The notes: a model not told the origin generated them from the sequence alone. Counted from the first letter of the stretch, positions 24,591 through 33,174 are shown. The stretch: 36,683 nt of DNA from Planctomycetota bacterium (GCA_016177925.1 JACOUH010000324.1:1-36683), one strand, 5' to 3'. Numbers and translations are program-made.

Positions 24591-25889
24591 ATGGCCGTTC
24601 GACGCAATAACTTCTGCGGTTCGCCCGAGCACGCCATCGACCGTCGCGGTTTCCTCGGTGGCGTCGCCGCCGGGGCCGCCGGTTTGGCCGGCCTTGGCGT
24701 ACTCGCCGAGCCTGCCGTCGCCGCCGAGATGAAGAAGCAGCAGAAACGCTGCATCCTCCTGTGGCTGGCGGGCGGCGCCAGTCAGCTCGAGACGTGGGAC
24801 CCCAAGCCGGGCGTCGAAACCGGCGGGCCGTTCAGCGCCATCCCGACGTCCGTGCCGGGCGTCCACATCTCTGAGCTGATGCCGAAGATGGCCCAGCGGA
24901 TGAAGCACACCTGCCTCATCCGCTCGCTCAACACGCGCAACGGCGACCACAACTCCGGCGCTCAGATCATGATCCGAGGCCGGCGCGACGAGCCGAACCT
25001 GAAGTATCCCGACCTGGGCGCGGTGCTGGCGCGCGAGCTGGGTCGCGCCGACAGCCAGGTGCCCGATTACGTCGCGTTCTACTTCGCCACGGAGGGACGC
25101 GGCTCGGCTCCCGGCTCGGCCGGCTTCCTCGGCTCGCGCTACGCCCCGATGGAGCTGTACAAGAGCATGATGCCGGAGAACATCGTCCGCCACAAGGACG
25201 TCAGCGACGGCGACCACAAGGACCGCGCCGAGTTGCGCGACCTGCTCAGCAAGCAATTCGCCCGCGGCCGGGTGTCGCCCACGTTGGCGAGCCACAATGA
25301 GGCCTACCAGCGCGTCCGCGGGCTGATGGCGTCGGACAAGCTGTTCGACGTGACCCGCGAGCCGCAGACGATGCGCGACCTGTATGGCCCGACGCAGTTC
25401 GGCGAACAGGTGCTGGTGGCAAGGCGGCTGATCGAGGCGGGCGTGCCGTTCGTGCGCGTGTCGCGGGCCTGGTGGGACAGTCACGGCCAGAACTTCGAGA
25501 CGCATCAGGAGATGGTGCCGGAGCTGGATCACGTCATGGCGGCGCTGCTGGACGACCTGGGACAGCGCGGTCTGCTGGAGCACACGCTGATCATCACGCT
25601 GGCGGAGTTCGGGCGAACACCGCAGATCAACCCGAGTCTCGGCCGCGACCACTTCGCCTCGGCGTGGAGCTGTTCGCTGTCGGGCTGCGGCATCAAGGGC
25701 GGCGCCGTCTGGGGCAAGAGCGACCAGACCGGCAACCGTGTCGTCGACGGCGAGATCGGCGCGGCGCAACTGTTCGCGACCATCTACAGCGCGCTGGGGA
25801 TCAATCCGCAGAAGCATTACTACGTCGGCTCGCGGCCGGTGCCACTGACTGATCCGGGCACCAAACCGATCAAGGCCGTCCTCGCCTAG
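24591..25889 (+). CDS. DUF1501 protein with Tat leader (first copy)
   Basis: The 432-residue protein starts at ATG 24591 after GGGGGAGATC. A twin-arginine leader is visible (DRRGFLGG, Arg18-Arg19, then an Ala/Gly-rich helix to about residue 45), so it is probably exported folded. The body is a DUF1501 domain, related to sulfatase/alkaline phosphatase folds: WLAGGASQLETWDPKPG near residue 60, the NGDHNSGAQIMIRGRR region, ARRLIEAGVPFVRVS and LAEFGRTPQINPSLGRDHF toward the end. Function is unknown in the family; it is nearly always paired with DUF1549/DUF1553, as here. The two genes are separated by 62 bases filled by a palindromic repeat. Confidence 0.9.
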   Translation: MAVRRNNFCGSPEHAIDRRGFLGGVAAGAAGLAGLGVLAEPAVAAEMKKQQKRCILLWLAGGASQLETWDPKPGVETGGPFSAIPTSVPGVHISELMPKMAQRMKHTCLIRSLNTRNGDHNSGAQIMIRGRRDEPNLKYPDLGAVLARELGRADSQVPDYVAFYFATEGRGSAPGSAGFLGSRYAPMELYKSMMPENIVRHKDVSDGDHKDRAELRDLLSKQFARGRVSPTLASHNEAYQRVRGLMASDKLFDVTREPQTMRDLYGPTQFGEQVLVARRLIEAGVPFVRVSRAWWDSHGQNFETHQEMVPELDHVMAALLDDLGQRGLLEHTLIITLAEFGRTPQINPSLGRDHFASAWSCSLSGCGIKGGAVWGKSDQTGNRVVDGEIGAAQLFATIYSALGINPQKHYYVGSRPVPLTDPGTKPIKAVLA

Positions 25890-25910
25890 AGCGGTTTGCA
25901 TTTGCTCGTA

Positions 25911-25931
25911 GCACAGGCGTCTCGCCTGTGC
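25911..25931. repeat. Short palindrome GCACAGGCG-TCT-CGCCTGTGC
   Basis: Perfect nine-base arms with a TCT centre between the first DUF1501 gene and the WD40 gene. It obeys the same CAGGC(G/A)-TCT-(C/T)GCCTG rule as the units of the array at 26989. Confidence 0.6.
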
Positions 25932-25962
25932 GCTGTCCCGCCCCGAACCAGGAGAACACTCG

Positions 25963-26964
25963 ATGGCCGCCAATCCTGAGAAACTGAAGGTCGTCAGCCA
26001 ACTCTCCCGGCGCGACATCCTGTTCGGCATCGCGCGCGTCCCCGGCACGGCACGTGTCTTCCTTGCCAGTTCCGACGCTGGTGTCTACGTTGCGGACCTG
26101 TCGCAGCCGAAACCCGACTTCAAGGAGATCGGCAAGCACAAAAGCTACGTCACCTCTGTCGTCCTTGCTGGCTCGTCTGTCGTCTCCGGCGGCTACGACG
26201 GCCGGCTCTGCTGGTGGGATACTCAAAAGTTGACGCAGGTTCGGGCGCTCGACGCGCACAAGAAGTGGATACGGAAACTCGCCGTGAGCCCGGACGGCCG
26301 GGCCCTCGCTAGCGTCGCCGACGACATGGTCTGCCGGCTCTGGGACGCCGCAAGTGGCAAGTTGCTGAATGAGTTGCGCGGGCACACGGAGAAGACCCCG
26401 CATCACTTCTCGTCGATGCTCTACGCCTGCGCCTTCTCGCCCAACGGCAAGCACCTGGCGACCGGCGACAAGACCGGCCATATCGTCGTCTGGGAGACGG
26501 CCACGGGCCGGCAGGTGACGACGCTGGAAGCCCCCGTGATGTACACCTGGGACCCGGTGCAGCGTGTCCACTCGATCGGCGGTATCCGCTCGCTGGCGTT
26601 CTCGGGCGACGGGGCCCTGCTGGCGGTGGGCGGCATGGGCAAGGTCGGCAACATCGACCACCTGGAGGCCAAGGCCCGCGTCGAGGTGTTCGACTGGCAA
26701 AACGGCAAGCGCACGGCTGAGTTTCCCGGTGACAAGTTCACCGGCCTGGTCGAGCGCCTCGAGTTCCATCCCAAGGGCGACTGGCTGCTTGCGGCCGGCG
26801 GCGCCATGGACGGCTTCCTGATGTTCCTCGATCTGAAGGCGAAGAAAGCACTCAAACAAGAGAAGGTGCAGACGCACGTCCATGACGTGGCGCTGAACGA
26901 GGATCGCGATACGATCTACGCTGCCTGCCACGGCCGCGTCGGTGTCTTCAGCCTCAAGGGCTGA
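25963..26964 (+). CDS. WD40 repeat protein
   Basis: The 333-residue protein has about six or seven WD40 blades and no signal peptide. Examples are KSYVTSVVLAGSSVVSGGYDGRLCWWD, WIRKLAVSPDGRALASVADDMVCRLWD and CAFSPNGKHLATGDKTGHIVVWE, each ending in a W-D or W-E strand. Such propellers are binding platforms without catalysis. AGGAGAACACTCG precedes the ATG at 25963. It sits between the two DUF1501 genes, spaced 73 bases from the first, so it is likely co-transcribed with the cluster. The lack of a leader contrasts with its exported neighbours. The partner is unknown. Confidence 0.85.
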   Translation: MAANPEKLKVVSQLSRRDILFGIARVPGTARVFLASSDAGVYVADLSQPKPDFKEIGKHKSYVTSVVLAGSSVVSGGYDGRLCWWDTQKLTQVRALDAHKKWIRKLAVSPDGRALASVADDMVCRLWDAASGKLLNELRGHTEKTPHHFSSMLYACAFSPNGKHLATGDKTGHIVVWETATGRQVTTLEAPVMYTWDPVQRVHSIGGIRSLAFSGDGALLAVGGMGKVGNIDHLEAKARVEVFDWQNGKRTAEFPGDKFTGLVERLEFHPKGDWLLAAGGAMDGFLMFLDLKAKKALKQEKVQTHVHDVALNEDRDTIYAACHGRVGVFSLKG

Positions 26965-26966
26965 CT

Positions 26967-27140
26967 GGCGAGCGGGGGGTGTGAGTGGGGCAGGCATCTT
27001 GCCTGCCTGAAGTAGCGGCAGGCATCTTGCCTGCCTGAAGTAGCGGCAGGCATCTTGCCTGCCCGAAGTAGCGGCAGGCATCTTGCCTGCCTGAAGTAGC
27101 GGCAGGCAAAATGCCTGCCCCACTCACACCCCCGCTCGCC
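26967..27140. repeat. Array of 28-base palindromic units within a longer inverted repeat
   Basis: Four 28-base units (GGCAGGCATCTTGCCTGCC plus TGAAGTAGC) run from 26989 to 27100 with a single base change, followed by a partial fifth unit (27101-27120). The whole is bounded by inverted ends GGCGAGCGGGGGGTGTGAGT (26967) and its complement ending at 27140, with one base gap. It begins two bases after the WD40 stop and ends 19 bases before the next start. Confidence 0.85.
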
Positions 27141-27159
27141 CACCAGAAGGAGCCTCGGG

Positions 27160-28578
27160 ATGAACCGACGACTTTCGCCAGAAACATGGGACGGGCTGCT
27201 CGGCCGCCGCGATCTGCTGCGCGTCGGCTCGCTCGGCGTTGCGGGGTCGCTGCTCCCGCTCGGCATCGGGCCTGCAAAGGAACGGCAGGCTCCACGGCCG
27301 GGGACCGCCCGATCGGTCATCGTGCTCTGGATGGCGGGCGGCGTGACGCACCTGGACTCATTCGATCCCAAGCCGGACGCACCCTCGGAGATTCGCGGCA
27401 CGCTTGGGGCGATCAGCACCGCCCTGGTCGGCGTGAGCTTCTGCGAGACGATGCCGTGCCTGGCGCGGGCGGCGAAGCATCTGGCGCTGGTGCGCAGCTT
27501 CGGACCGGGGAACGACGACCATTTCCTTAGCCAGGCCTTGGCCCTGTCGGGGCGTCAGGTCACGCCGGCGCAGATCACGACGGAGCCGAACGTCGGCGCG
27601 CTGGTCGCCCACCTGCTGGGGCCACGTGCCGGGCTGCCGGGTTACGTCGCGGTGCCGGGGACGACGCGGCCCGGCCCGCCGCCGACGAACGAGTTCACCG
27701 GCGGCTGGCTTGGCCGCGAGTACGACCCGTTCTGTACCGGCGGCAAGCCGAAGAACGAGGACTTCACCGCGAAGGTCAAGGAAGCGGACGAGGAGGACTT
27801 CCACCTGCAGGCGCTCGCTCACCACGCCGACACCGGCCCCGCCCGCCTCGCACAGCGCCGCTCCCTGCGTGAACGCCTCGATGCCAGCCTGCGCGCCGCC
27901 GAGAAGACAGGGCTGGCCGATGCGCTGCAGCGGCAGTATCGCGGCGCCTTCGAGATGCTCCTGTCGCCGTCGGTAAGGCGAGCGTTCGAGCTGCGCCGCG
28001 AGCCGCTGGCCATCCGCGAGCGCTATGGGCTGACCAAGATCGGCCAGCGCTGTCTGCTGGCGCGCCGGCTCGTCGAGGCCGGCGCTCGTTTCGTCCTGGT
28101 CGACTACGGCTACGACCCCGAGTACGGCAACCTGTGGGACAACCACAACGCCCCGGTGCAGAAGCATCCCCCTATCTGTAAGATCGTCAAACTCCCCTGG
28201 CACCTCGCCGGCACCGATCGGGCCTTCGCCGCACTGCTGGAAGACCTCGCCGCGCGCGGCAGGCTGGCGGAGACGCTCGTCCTGTTCCTGACGGAGTTCG
28301 GCCGGACGCCGAAGATCAACGCCGAGGGCGGCCGCGACCACTGGGGAGCGGTGGGTTCGATCTTCTTCGCGGGCGGCGGAGTGCGTGGCGGCCAGGTGAT
28401 CGGCGGCAGCGACCGGCGCGGGGCCCAGCCCGTCGGCCCGCGCTACGGTCCGCTGGACGTCGCGGCCACGCTCTACCAGGCGATCGGCCTGTCGACCGAG
28501 ACAACAGTCCACGACCGTCAGAATCGCCCGGTGCCGCTCTGCCCAGAAGGACGCGCGATCCCCGGTATCCTGTCCTGA
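27160..28578 (+). CDS. DUF1501 protein with Tat-like leader (second copy)
   Basis: The 472-residue protein starts at ATG 27160 after AAGGAGCC. A twin-arginine leader (LGRRDLLRVGSLGVAGS, Arg16-Arg17) precedes the DUF1501 domain: IVLWMAGGVTHLDSFDPKPD (about 54-73), GNDDHFLSQALALSGRQ, CLLARRLVEAGARFVLVDYG and FLTEFGRTPKINAEGGRDHW. It is not a recent duplicate of the first DUF1501 gene; the two share only family motifs and this one is longer. It ends 20 bases from the convergent DoxX-like gene. Enzymatic activity is unknown for the family. The fold resembles sulfatases, but no confirmed active-site Ser/Cys can be assigned here. Confidence 0.9.
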   Translation: MNRRLSPETWDGLLGRRDLLRVGSLGVAGSLLPLGIGPAKERQAPRPGTARSVIVLWMAGGVTHLDSFDPKPDAPSEIRGTLGAISTALVGVSFCETMPCLARAAKHLALVRSFGPGNDDHFLSQALALSGRQVTPAQITTEPNVGALVAHLLGPRAGLPGYVAVPGTTRPGPPPTNEFTGGWLGREYDPFCTGGKPKNEDFTAKVKEADEEDFHLQALAHHADTGPARLAQRRSLRERLDASLRAAEKTGLADALQRQYRGAFEMLLSPSVRRAFELRREPLAIRERYGLTKIGQRCLLARRLVEAGARFVLVDYGYDPEYGNLWDNHNAPVQKHPPICKIVKLPWHLAGTDRAFAALLEDLAARGRLAETLVLFLTEFGRTPKINAEGGRDHWGAVGSIFFAGGGVRGGQVIGGSDRRGAQPVGPRYGPLDVAATLYQAIGLSTETTVHDRQNRPVPLCPEGRAIPGILS

Positions 28579-28598
28579 GTCGCTCGTGAACACGAAAT

Positions 28599-29375
28599 TC
28601 ACTCCTGATGACCCTCGATAATCAGGGCGGAATGATGCCGCAACAGCACCAAGGTCCCGACGAGGAGGGGCACGTTTTTCGTCAGCGGGCCGGCGAAGTG
28701 GAACCACAGCCGCGGATCGTAATTCGTCACCAGCCCGCAGATCCCCAGCAGTCCCACCGCGTGCAGCGTCAGTAACCAGCGCAACGGCCGGCCGCGCAAG
28801 ACCAGCAACGCCGCCCCCGACAGCGCCTCCCCGATACCGCCGAGTGTCAGGAACAACGACGGATCGTCCAGCGGCACCTTGGTCGCGGCGATCACTCCAC
28901 GCAGCGTGTCACTCTGAAACACTGCGTTGGCGAAGGTCCCCTCCCACACCCAGATGAACGCCAGGCCCGCTCGCAACATCCGGTCAGCGCGGGCCGTCCA
29001 GCCCTCGCGCTCCAACAACCACGCCGTCACGATCACCGCGACCATCGACACGTTCTTGCTCAGCACGCCAAACGGGTTGACGAGCAACTTCGGATCGGCC
29101 GCGGCCAAGATGAGTGTGAAGATACTGATCAGTCCCACCTGAAGTACCGTGACCCAGGTGTTCGCCGGACCAAACAGCACGCGCAGACCGATCAGCGCTT
29201 CCGCCACGCAGGTCGCGACCATCAGCGCATTTGGCAGAGCGAGTTTCTCCATGTAAGGCGCCGCCGACTCCCGGTAAGAGGGGTGGAGTACGCCAAACGC
29301 GCTCGCCAGCCAGACGAACGCAGCCGCGGCACACAGGGCCCGGCGGTCGAGCAGGACGGGGCGGGATTGGTCCAT
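28599..29375 (-). CDS. DoxX-like membrane protein
   Basis: The 258-residue protein has about seven or eight hydrophobic helices and short loops. It resembles DoxX-like proteins: MVATCVAEALIGLRVLF, LISIFTLILAAADPKLLVNPFG and a second similar half (AGLAFIWVWEGTFANAVF, TLGGIGEALSGAALLVL), suggesting two related four-helix units. Function is uncertain; relatives are linked to quinone or redox chemistry in membranes. ATG 29375 is preferred because GAGGTGCCCG precedes it and the MDQSRP start leads straight into the first helix; an open extension to 29657 is poor in family features. It converges with the second DUF1501 gene. Confidence 0.7.
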   Translation of the reverse strand: MDQSRPVLLDRRALCAAAAFVWLASAFGVLHPSYRESAAPYMEKLALPNALMVATCVAEALIGLRVLFGPANTWVTVLQVGLISIFTLILAAADPKLLVNPFGVLSKNVSMVAVIVTAWLLEREGWTARADRMLRAGLAFIWVWEGTFANAVFQSDTLRGVIAATKVPLDDPSLFLTLGGIGEALSGAALLVLRGRPLRWLLTLHAVGLLGICGLVTNYDPRLWFHFAGPLTKNVPLLVGTLVLLRHHSALIIEGHQE

Positions 29376-29738
29376 CGGGCACCTCGTTCGTAAGCGGTCT
29401 GTAGCGAACCCTCGATCGCAAGGAATAAAATAGAGCGCTCTCGGGCATGAGGAAAAAGCCGCTCGCTCGTCCGCGTACCGCCGGTGCCTCCGCTGTGGCG
29501 GGACGGCAGAGGCGAGCCCTCCTGAAACCGCAGTTCCAAGAACGGCTGAGACAACCGTTACTCGAATCAATCCGGCGAATTGCTCTTCCCCAGCCGAGTT
29601 GCCATAATAGCTTCCGTGCGAAGACGCTGCGCCCGCCAGGCCCAGCGGCGGGCACACCGTCGGGGTGTCAGGACTCGGCCCGAGGCGGCCGCTCAGCGAC
29701 GGTCAGGAGACCTCTACCCTTGTACCCGGGAACCATTC
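29376..29738. other. Divergent gap before citrate synthase
   Basis: 363 bases without a supported gene. It carries the promoter candidate at 29580-29608 and a roughly 130-base leader to the citrate synthase start. No riboswitch or strong hairpin was recognised. Confidence 0.5.
29580..29608 (+). promoter_or_regulatory. Possible citrate synthase promoter
   Basis: TTGCTC at 29580-29585 and CATAAT at 29603-29608 with 17 bases between them. The -10 box matches five of six positions, the -35 box only three. Confidence 0.35.
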
Positions 29739-30884
29739 ATGAGCGAGCAGGAGATTCGTCCTGGTCTGGCGGACGTGCCCGTCGCGAAGTCGGCAATCAG
29801 CTTCATCGACGGCCAGCGCGCCCGGCTGGAGTACCGCGGCATCCCGGCGGAGGTCCTGGCCCGCGAGAGCACCTTTGAAGAGACCTCGTGGCTGCTGCTC
29901 AAGGGCGACCTGCCCACGCAGAAGGAATTGGCCGACTTCGATCACCAGCTGCGGCACCGCCGCCGCATCAAGTTCAAGCTCAAGGACCTGATGAAGTGCC
30001 TGCCCGAGACGGGCCACCCGATGGACGCGCTGCAGGCGGCGGTCGCGGCGATGGGCATGTTCTACCCGTCGCGCGACGTCGCCAACAAGCAGCGCAACTG
30101 GGAGTCGGTGGTCCGCCTGATCGCCAAGCTGCCAACGGTCGTCGCTGCCTTTCATCGCATGCGTTTCGGCGACGAGCCGATCATGCCGCGCGACGACCTC
30201 GACCACGCCGCCAACTTCTATTTCATGCTCTTCGAGCGCGAGCCGTCGCCGGCGGTGACACGCGTCCTCGACGCCTGCCTGATCCTGCACGCCGAGCACT
30301 CGATGAATGCGTCGACGTTCAGTGCCCGCGTCACCGGCTCGACGCTCGCCGACCCGTACACGGTGATCAGTGCCGCCATCGGCACGCTGACCGGCCCGCT
30401 GCACGGCGGCGCCAACGAGGAAGTGCTGGAGATGCTCGAGGAGATCGGCACGGTGGAGAACGTCAAGCCGTGGCTGGACGCGGCGATTACCAACAAGCGC
30501 AAGGTGATGGGGATGGGCCACCGGGTCTACAAGGTGAAGGACCCGCGCGCGACCGTGCTGCAGGAACTCGCCGAGCACGTCTTCATCGAGACGGGCCGGC
30601 CGAAGCGCTACGACATGGCGCTGGAGTTGGAGCGTCTGGCCGCGACGCATCCGACGCTGGGTGGCAAGGGCGTCTTTCCGAACGTCGATTATTACTCGGG
30701 CATCGTCTACGAGGCGCTGGGCATTCCGCGCGACCTGTTCACGCCGATTTTTGCGGTGGCGCGCGTGGCGGGATGGCTGGCCCACTGGCTGGAGCAGCTG
30801 GAGGGCAACCGCATCTATCGGCCCGAGCAGGTCTACGTCGGCAAGCGCGACGTCGCCTACGTGCCGCTGGAGAAGAGGCCGTGA
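29739..30884 (+). CDS. gltA: Citrate synthase
   Basis: The 381-residue enzyme condenses oxaloacetate and acetyl-CoA to citrate, the entry step of the TCA cycle, in the cytoplasm. It is of the short bacterial type. Catalytic residues are visible: His222 (GPLHGGANE), His261 (GMGHRVYKVKDPRA) and Asp317 (PNVDYYSG), plus the conserved LHAEHSMNAST segment at about 183. The start at ATG 29739 gives the usual short N-terminus (SFIDGQRARLEYRGIPAEVLA is the family opening, split over strands). Its stop overlaps the GTG start of a PP2C phosphatase by four bases. Methylcitrate synthase cannot be excluded from sequence alone; no prp genes are nearby, so citrate synthase is preferred. Confidence 0.93.
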   Translation: MSEQEIRPGLADVPVAKSAISFIDGQRARLEYRGIPAEVLARESTFEETSWLLLKGDLPTQKELADFDHQLRHRRRIKFKLKDLMKCLPETGHPMDALQAAVAAMGMFYPSRDVANKQRNWESVVRLIAKLPTVVAAFHRMRFGDEPIMPRDDLDHAANFYFMLFEREPSPAVTRVLDACLILHAEHSMNASTFSARVTGSTLADPYTVISAAIGTLTGPLHGGANEEVLEMLEEIGTVENVKPWLDAAITNKRKVMGMGHRVYKVKDPRATVLQELAEHVFIETGRPKRYDMALELERLAATHPTLGGKGVFPNVDYYSGIVYEALGIPRDLFTPIFAVARVAGWLAHWLEQLEGNRIYRPEQVYVGKRDVAYVPLEKRP

Positions 30885-31534
30885 TCCGCGGCTTCCACCT
30901 GTCTGAAACTGGCGGGCACGCCCAGAACGAGGATGCCTTCCTCCTCTCACCCCTCCCTCAGCACGCCGGGGCCTTTCTGGCCGCGGTGGCGGACGGGCAA
31001 GGGGGCCAGCCAGGGGGAGCGCTGGCTGCCCGCTTGGCCTGTGAAACCTGTGCCAGTGTTGTCGCCAACCTTCCGCCGAAAGAGTTGTTTCTCCCGAGCT
31101 GCTGGGGAACGATCCTGCAACGGGCGGACGCCGCCGTGAGGGCCACAGCCGGGGCCGGCTTCACGACTCTCGCCGCCTTCTGCCTCACCGATACACACAT
31201 CTGCGGTGCTTCTTGCGGCGACAGTGCCGTGGTGTTGTTCAACGCCGGCGACCCGGTGCAGATCCTCACATCCGGCCAGCGCAAGAACCCGCCCGTCGGC
31301 TCCGGGGGCGCCGTCGGCGTCTCGTTCGCCGCGAACCTCTCCCCGCCGTGGACCGTCCTGGCGATGTCGGACGGGGTCTGGAAGTACGCCGGCTGGGAGA
31401 ACATCCTCCGCATGGGCGCCGAACAGCGGGGAGAGGCAATCGGCGGCGCCCTCCTTGGGTGCGCCCGGCTGAAGCGCACGGGGGAGCTTCAAGACGATTT
31501 CACCCTGATCGTCCTTCAGGACAGCCTCAACTGA
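30881..31534 (+). CDS. PP2C-family protein phosphatase
   Basis: The 217-residue protein reads from GTG 30881, overlapping the citrate synthase stop (GTGA). PP2C motifs occur in order: ETGGHAQNEDAF (about 9-20), VADGQGG with metal ligand Asp38, GFTTLAAFCL and CGDSAVVLF (about 89-117), SDGV with Asp164, and DDFTLIVL with Asp205-Asp206. The metal-binding aspartates appear complete, so it should be an active Ser/Thr phosphatase. It is a bare catalytic domain, with no membrane helix or sensor. The seryl-tRNA synthetase gene follows after 12 bases. A role in dephosphorylating citrate synthase is suggested only by position. No kinase is encoded in the window. Confidence 0.85.
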   Translation: MIRGFHLSETGGHAQNEDAFLLSPLPQHAGAFLAAVADGQGGQPGGALAARLACETCASVVANLPPKELFLPSCWGTILQRADAAVRATAGAGFTTLAAFCLTDTHICGASCGDSAVVLFNAGDPVQILTSGQRKNPPVGSGGAVGVSFAANLSPPWTVLAMSDGVWKYAGWENILRMGAEQRGEAIGGALLGCARLKRTGELQDDFTLIVLQDSLN

Positions 31535-31546
31535 TTGGAAGCGATC

Positions 31547-32827
31547 ATGCTCGATGCAGCGTTCGTCCGCGAACACCTTGAGGAAGTGAAGGCCAACTGC
31601 CGCAACCGCAACGTCAAGGCTGAAGTCGACCGCGTCGCGGCCCTGGTCGACCAGCGTCGACAGCTCATCCACCAGAAACAACTCGACGAGCAGCAGGCGA
31701 ACCAGATTCAGAAGCAGGTCCCGCAGGAGAAAGATCCCGCGAAGAAACAGGAGTTGATTGGGAAGGGAAGGGCCCTGCGCGCGGCAGTCGACGCAGCGGC
31801 GAAACAGCTCGATCAAATCGAGGCAGAACGCGACAGTCTGCTCAGGACCATTCCCAACATGACACACCCGGACGCCCCAGTCGGGACGACCGCGGAGGAC
31901 AACAAAGTCCTCCGCCGCTGGGGCGAGCCGACGAAGTTCGACTTTACGCCGAAGGATCACGTCGCCCTTGCCGAGGCACTCGACCTCGTCGACTTCGAGG
32001 CCGGCGCCTCGGTCGCCGGTCAAAAGTTCTACTTCCTCAAGAACGAGGCGGTGCTGCTCGAGCTGGCCTTGGTCCAGTACGCCATGAAGACGCTGATCGA
32101 GAAGAGCTACACGCCGATCATCACGCCGGACGTGGCCCGCGTCGACGTGCTGGAGGGCATCGGCTTCATCCCGCGCGGGCCGGAGACGCAGATCTACAGC
32201 ATCGCCGACAGCGACCTGTGCCTGATCGCCACCGCCGAGATCACGCTGGGCGGCATGCACCGCAACCAGACCTTCGACGCCAAGGACTTACCGAAGCGCT
32301 ACGTGGGCCTCTCGCACTGCTTCCGCACCGAGGCCGGCGCCCCCGGCCGCGACGCCCGTGGACTGTACCGCGTCCATCAGTTCACCAAGGTCGAGATGTT
32401 CGTCTTCTGCACCGCCGAACAGAGCGAAGACGAACACACCCAGTTGCTCGCCATCGAGGAGGCCATCTTCCAGGGCCTCGGCCTGCCGTACCATGTCATC
32501 GACACCTGTACCGGCGACCTCGGCGGTCCTGCTTATCGCAAGTTCGACCTTGAGGCGTGGATGCCGGGTCGCGGAAAAAGCGGCGAGTACGGGGAGGTGA
32601 CGAGCACGTCGAACTGCACGGACTACCAGGCACGCCGGTTGAGCATCCGCTACAAGGCAGCGGGGCAGAAGGGGACGCACTTCGCGCACACGCTCAATGG
32701 CACCGCCGTCGCCGTCAGCCGGGCCCTGGTCGCGATCCTGGAGAATTATCAGCAGACCGATGGCTCGATCGTCGTGCCCGAGGTGCTTCGCGGCTGGGTT
32801 GGCAAGGATCGCATCGGCCCGCGCTGA
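31547..32827 (+). CDS. serS: Seryl-tRNA synthetase
   Basis: The 426-residue class II enzyme charges tRNA-Ser with serine. The N-terminal coiled-coil arm that grips the tRNA covers about residues 1-105 (MLDAAFVREHLEEVKANC, then long charged helices). Motif 2 lies at about 260-283 (FRTEAGAPGRDARGLYRVHQF) and motif 3 at about 383-398 (NGTAVAVSRALVAILE); TAEITLGG provides the serine pocket region. Length is normal. ATG 31547 is chosen over TTG 31535 since MLD is the usual beginning and the spacing from GGAA fits. It follows the PP2C gene by 12 bases, so it is probably in the same transcript as gltA. Confidence 0.95.
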   Translation: MLDAAFVREHLEEVKANCRNRNVKAEVDRVAALVDQRRQLIHQKQLDEQQANQIQKQVPQEKDPAKKQELIGKGRALRAAVDAAAKQLDQIEAERDSLLRTIPNMTHPDAPVGTTAEDNKVLRRWGEPTKFDFTPKDHVALAEALDLVDFEAGASVAGQKFYFLKNEAVLLELALVQYAMKTLIEKSYTPIITPDVARVDVLEGIGFIPRGPETQIYSIADSDLCLIATAEITLGGMHRNQTFDAKDLPKRYVGLSHCFRTEAGAPGRDARGLYRVHQFTKVEMFVFCTAEQSEDEHTQLLAIEEAIFQGLGLPYHVIDTCTGDLGGPAYRKFDLEAWMPGRGKSGEYGEVTSTSNCTDYQARRLSIRYKAAGQKGTHFAHTLNGTAVAVSRALVAILENYQQTDGSIVVPEVLRGWVGKDRIGPR

Positions 32828-32864
32828 GCGGTGGGCGAATCGAGGATAATTTCTCGGAAAAGAT

Positions 32865-32892
32865 TTGCAAGTTACGTTATCGCTTGTTAGAT
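32865..32892 (+). promoter_or_regulatory. Possible promoter of the zinc-ribbon gene
   Basis: TTGCAA (32865-32870) and TTAGAT (32887-32892), 16 bases apart, in a stretch clearly richer in A+T than its surroundings, 47 bases before ATG 32940. Confidence 0.4.
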
Positions 32893-32939
32893 TCAACCAA
32901 GACTCTCGTCTACTCTTTTCTCACTTCAGAGGGCGGACC

Positions 32940-33158
32940 ATGTTGACGGACTACTTGGTGAAGTGCCCCCATTCTGGCTGCGGTTGGTTCGGAAGCCTGT
33001 TCCCCAAGGGCAACCGCGAAGCGTGGCGTGCTGCGGTCCCGTCGGTGCGTGAGGTGACCTTCGAGTGCCCCGGCTGCCACGGGGAGTGGCACGCTCAGGT
33101 GATCGGCGACGACGTCAAACCTCTCCCCCTCGAAGAGCTGGCCGTCTCCTCCACCTGA
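32940..33158 (+). CDS. Small zinc-ribbon protein
   Basis: The 72-residue protein has CPHSGC (residues 9-14) and CPGCHGEWH (about 43-51), a Cys4 set with extra His that looks like a zinc ribbon. Between them is an aromatic/basic stretch (GWFGSLFPKGNREAW). The C-terminus is acidic. I know no named family. It could bind nucleic acid or protein. The GAGGGCGGACC preceding ATG 32940 fits a ribosome site, and an A+T-rich promoter-like region lies upstream, so it is likely expressed separately from serS. A stable hairpin follows it. Confidence 0.75.
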   Translation: MLTDYLVKCPHSGCGWFGSLFPKGNREAWRAAVPSVREVTFECPGCHGEWHAQVIGDDVKPLPLEELAVSST

Positions 33159-33174
33159 TCTCCCCCTGTCCGCT

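Noticed and set aside
26989..27120. CRISPR array
   Set aside because: The 28-base units are directly adjacent with no spacers, are palindromic, and no cas gene is present.
29376..29657. N-terminal extension of the DoxX-like protein
   Set aside because: The extra 94 residues lack hydrophobic pattern or family resemblance, and a ribosome site fits the inner ATG at 29375.
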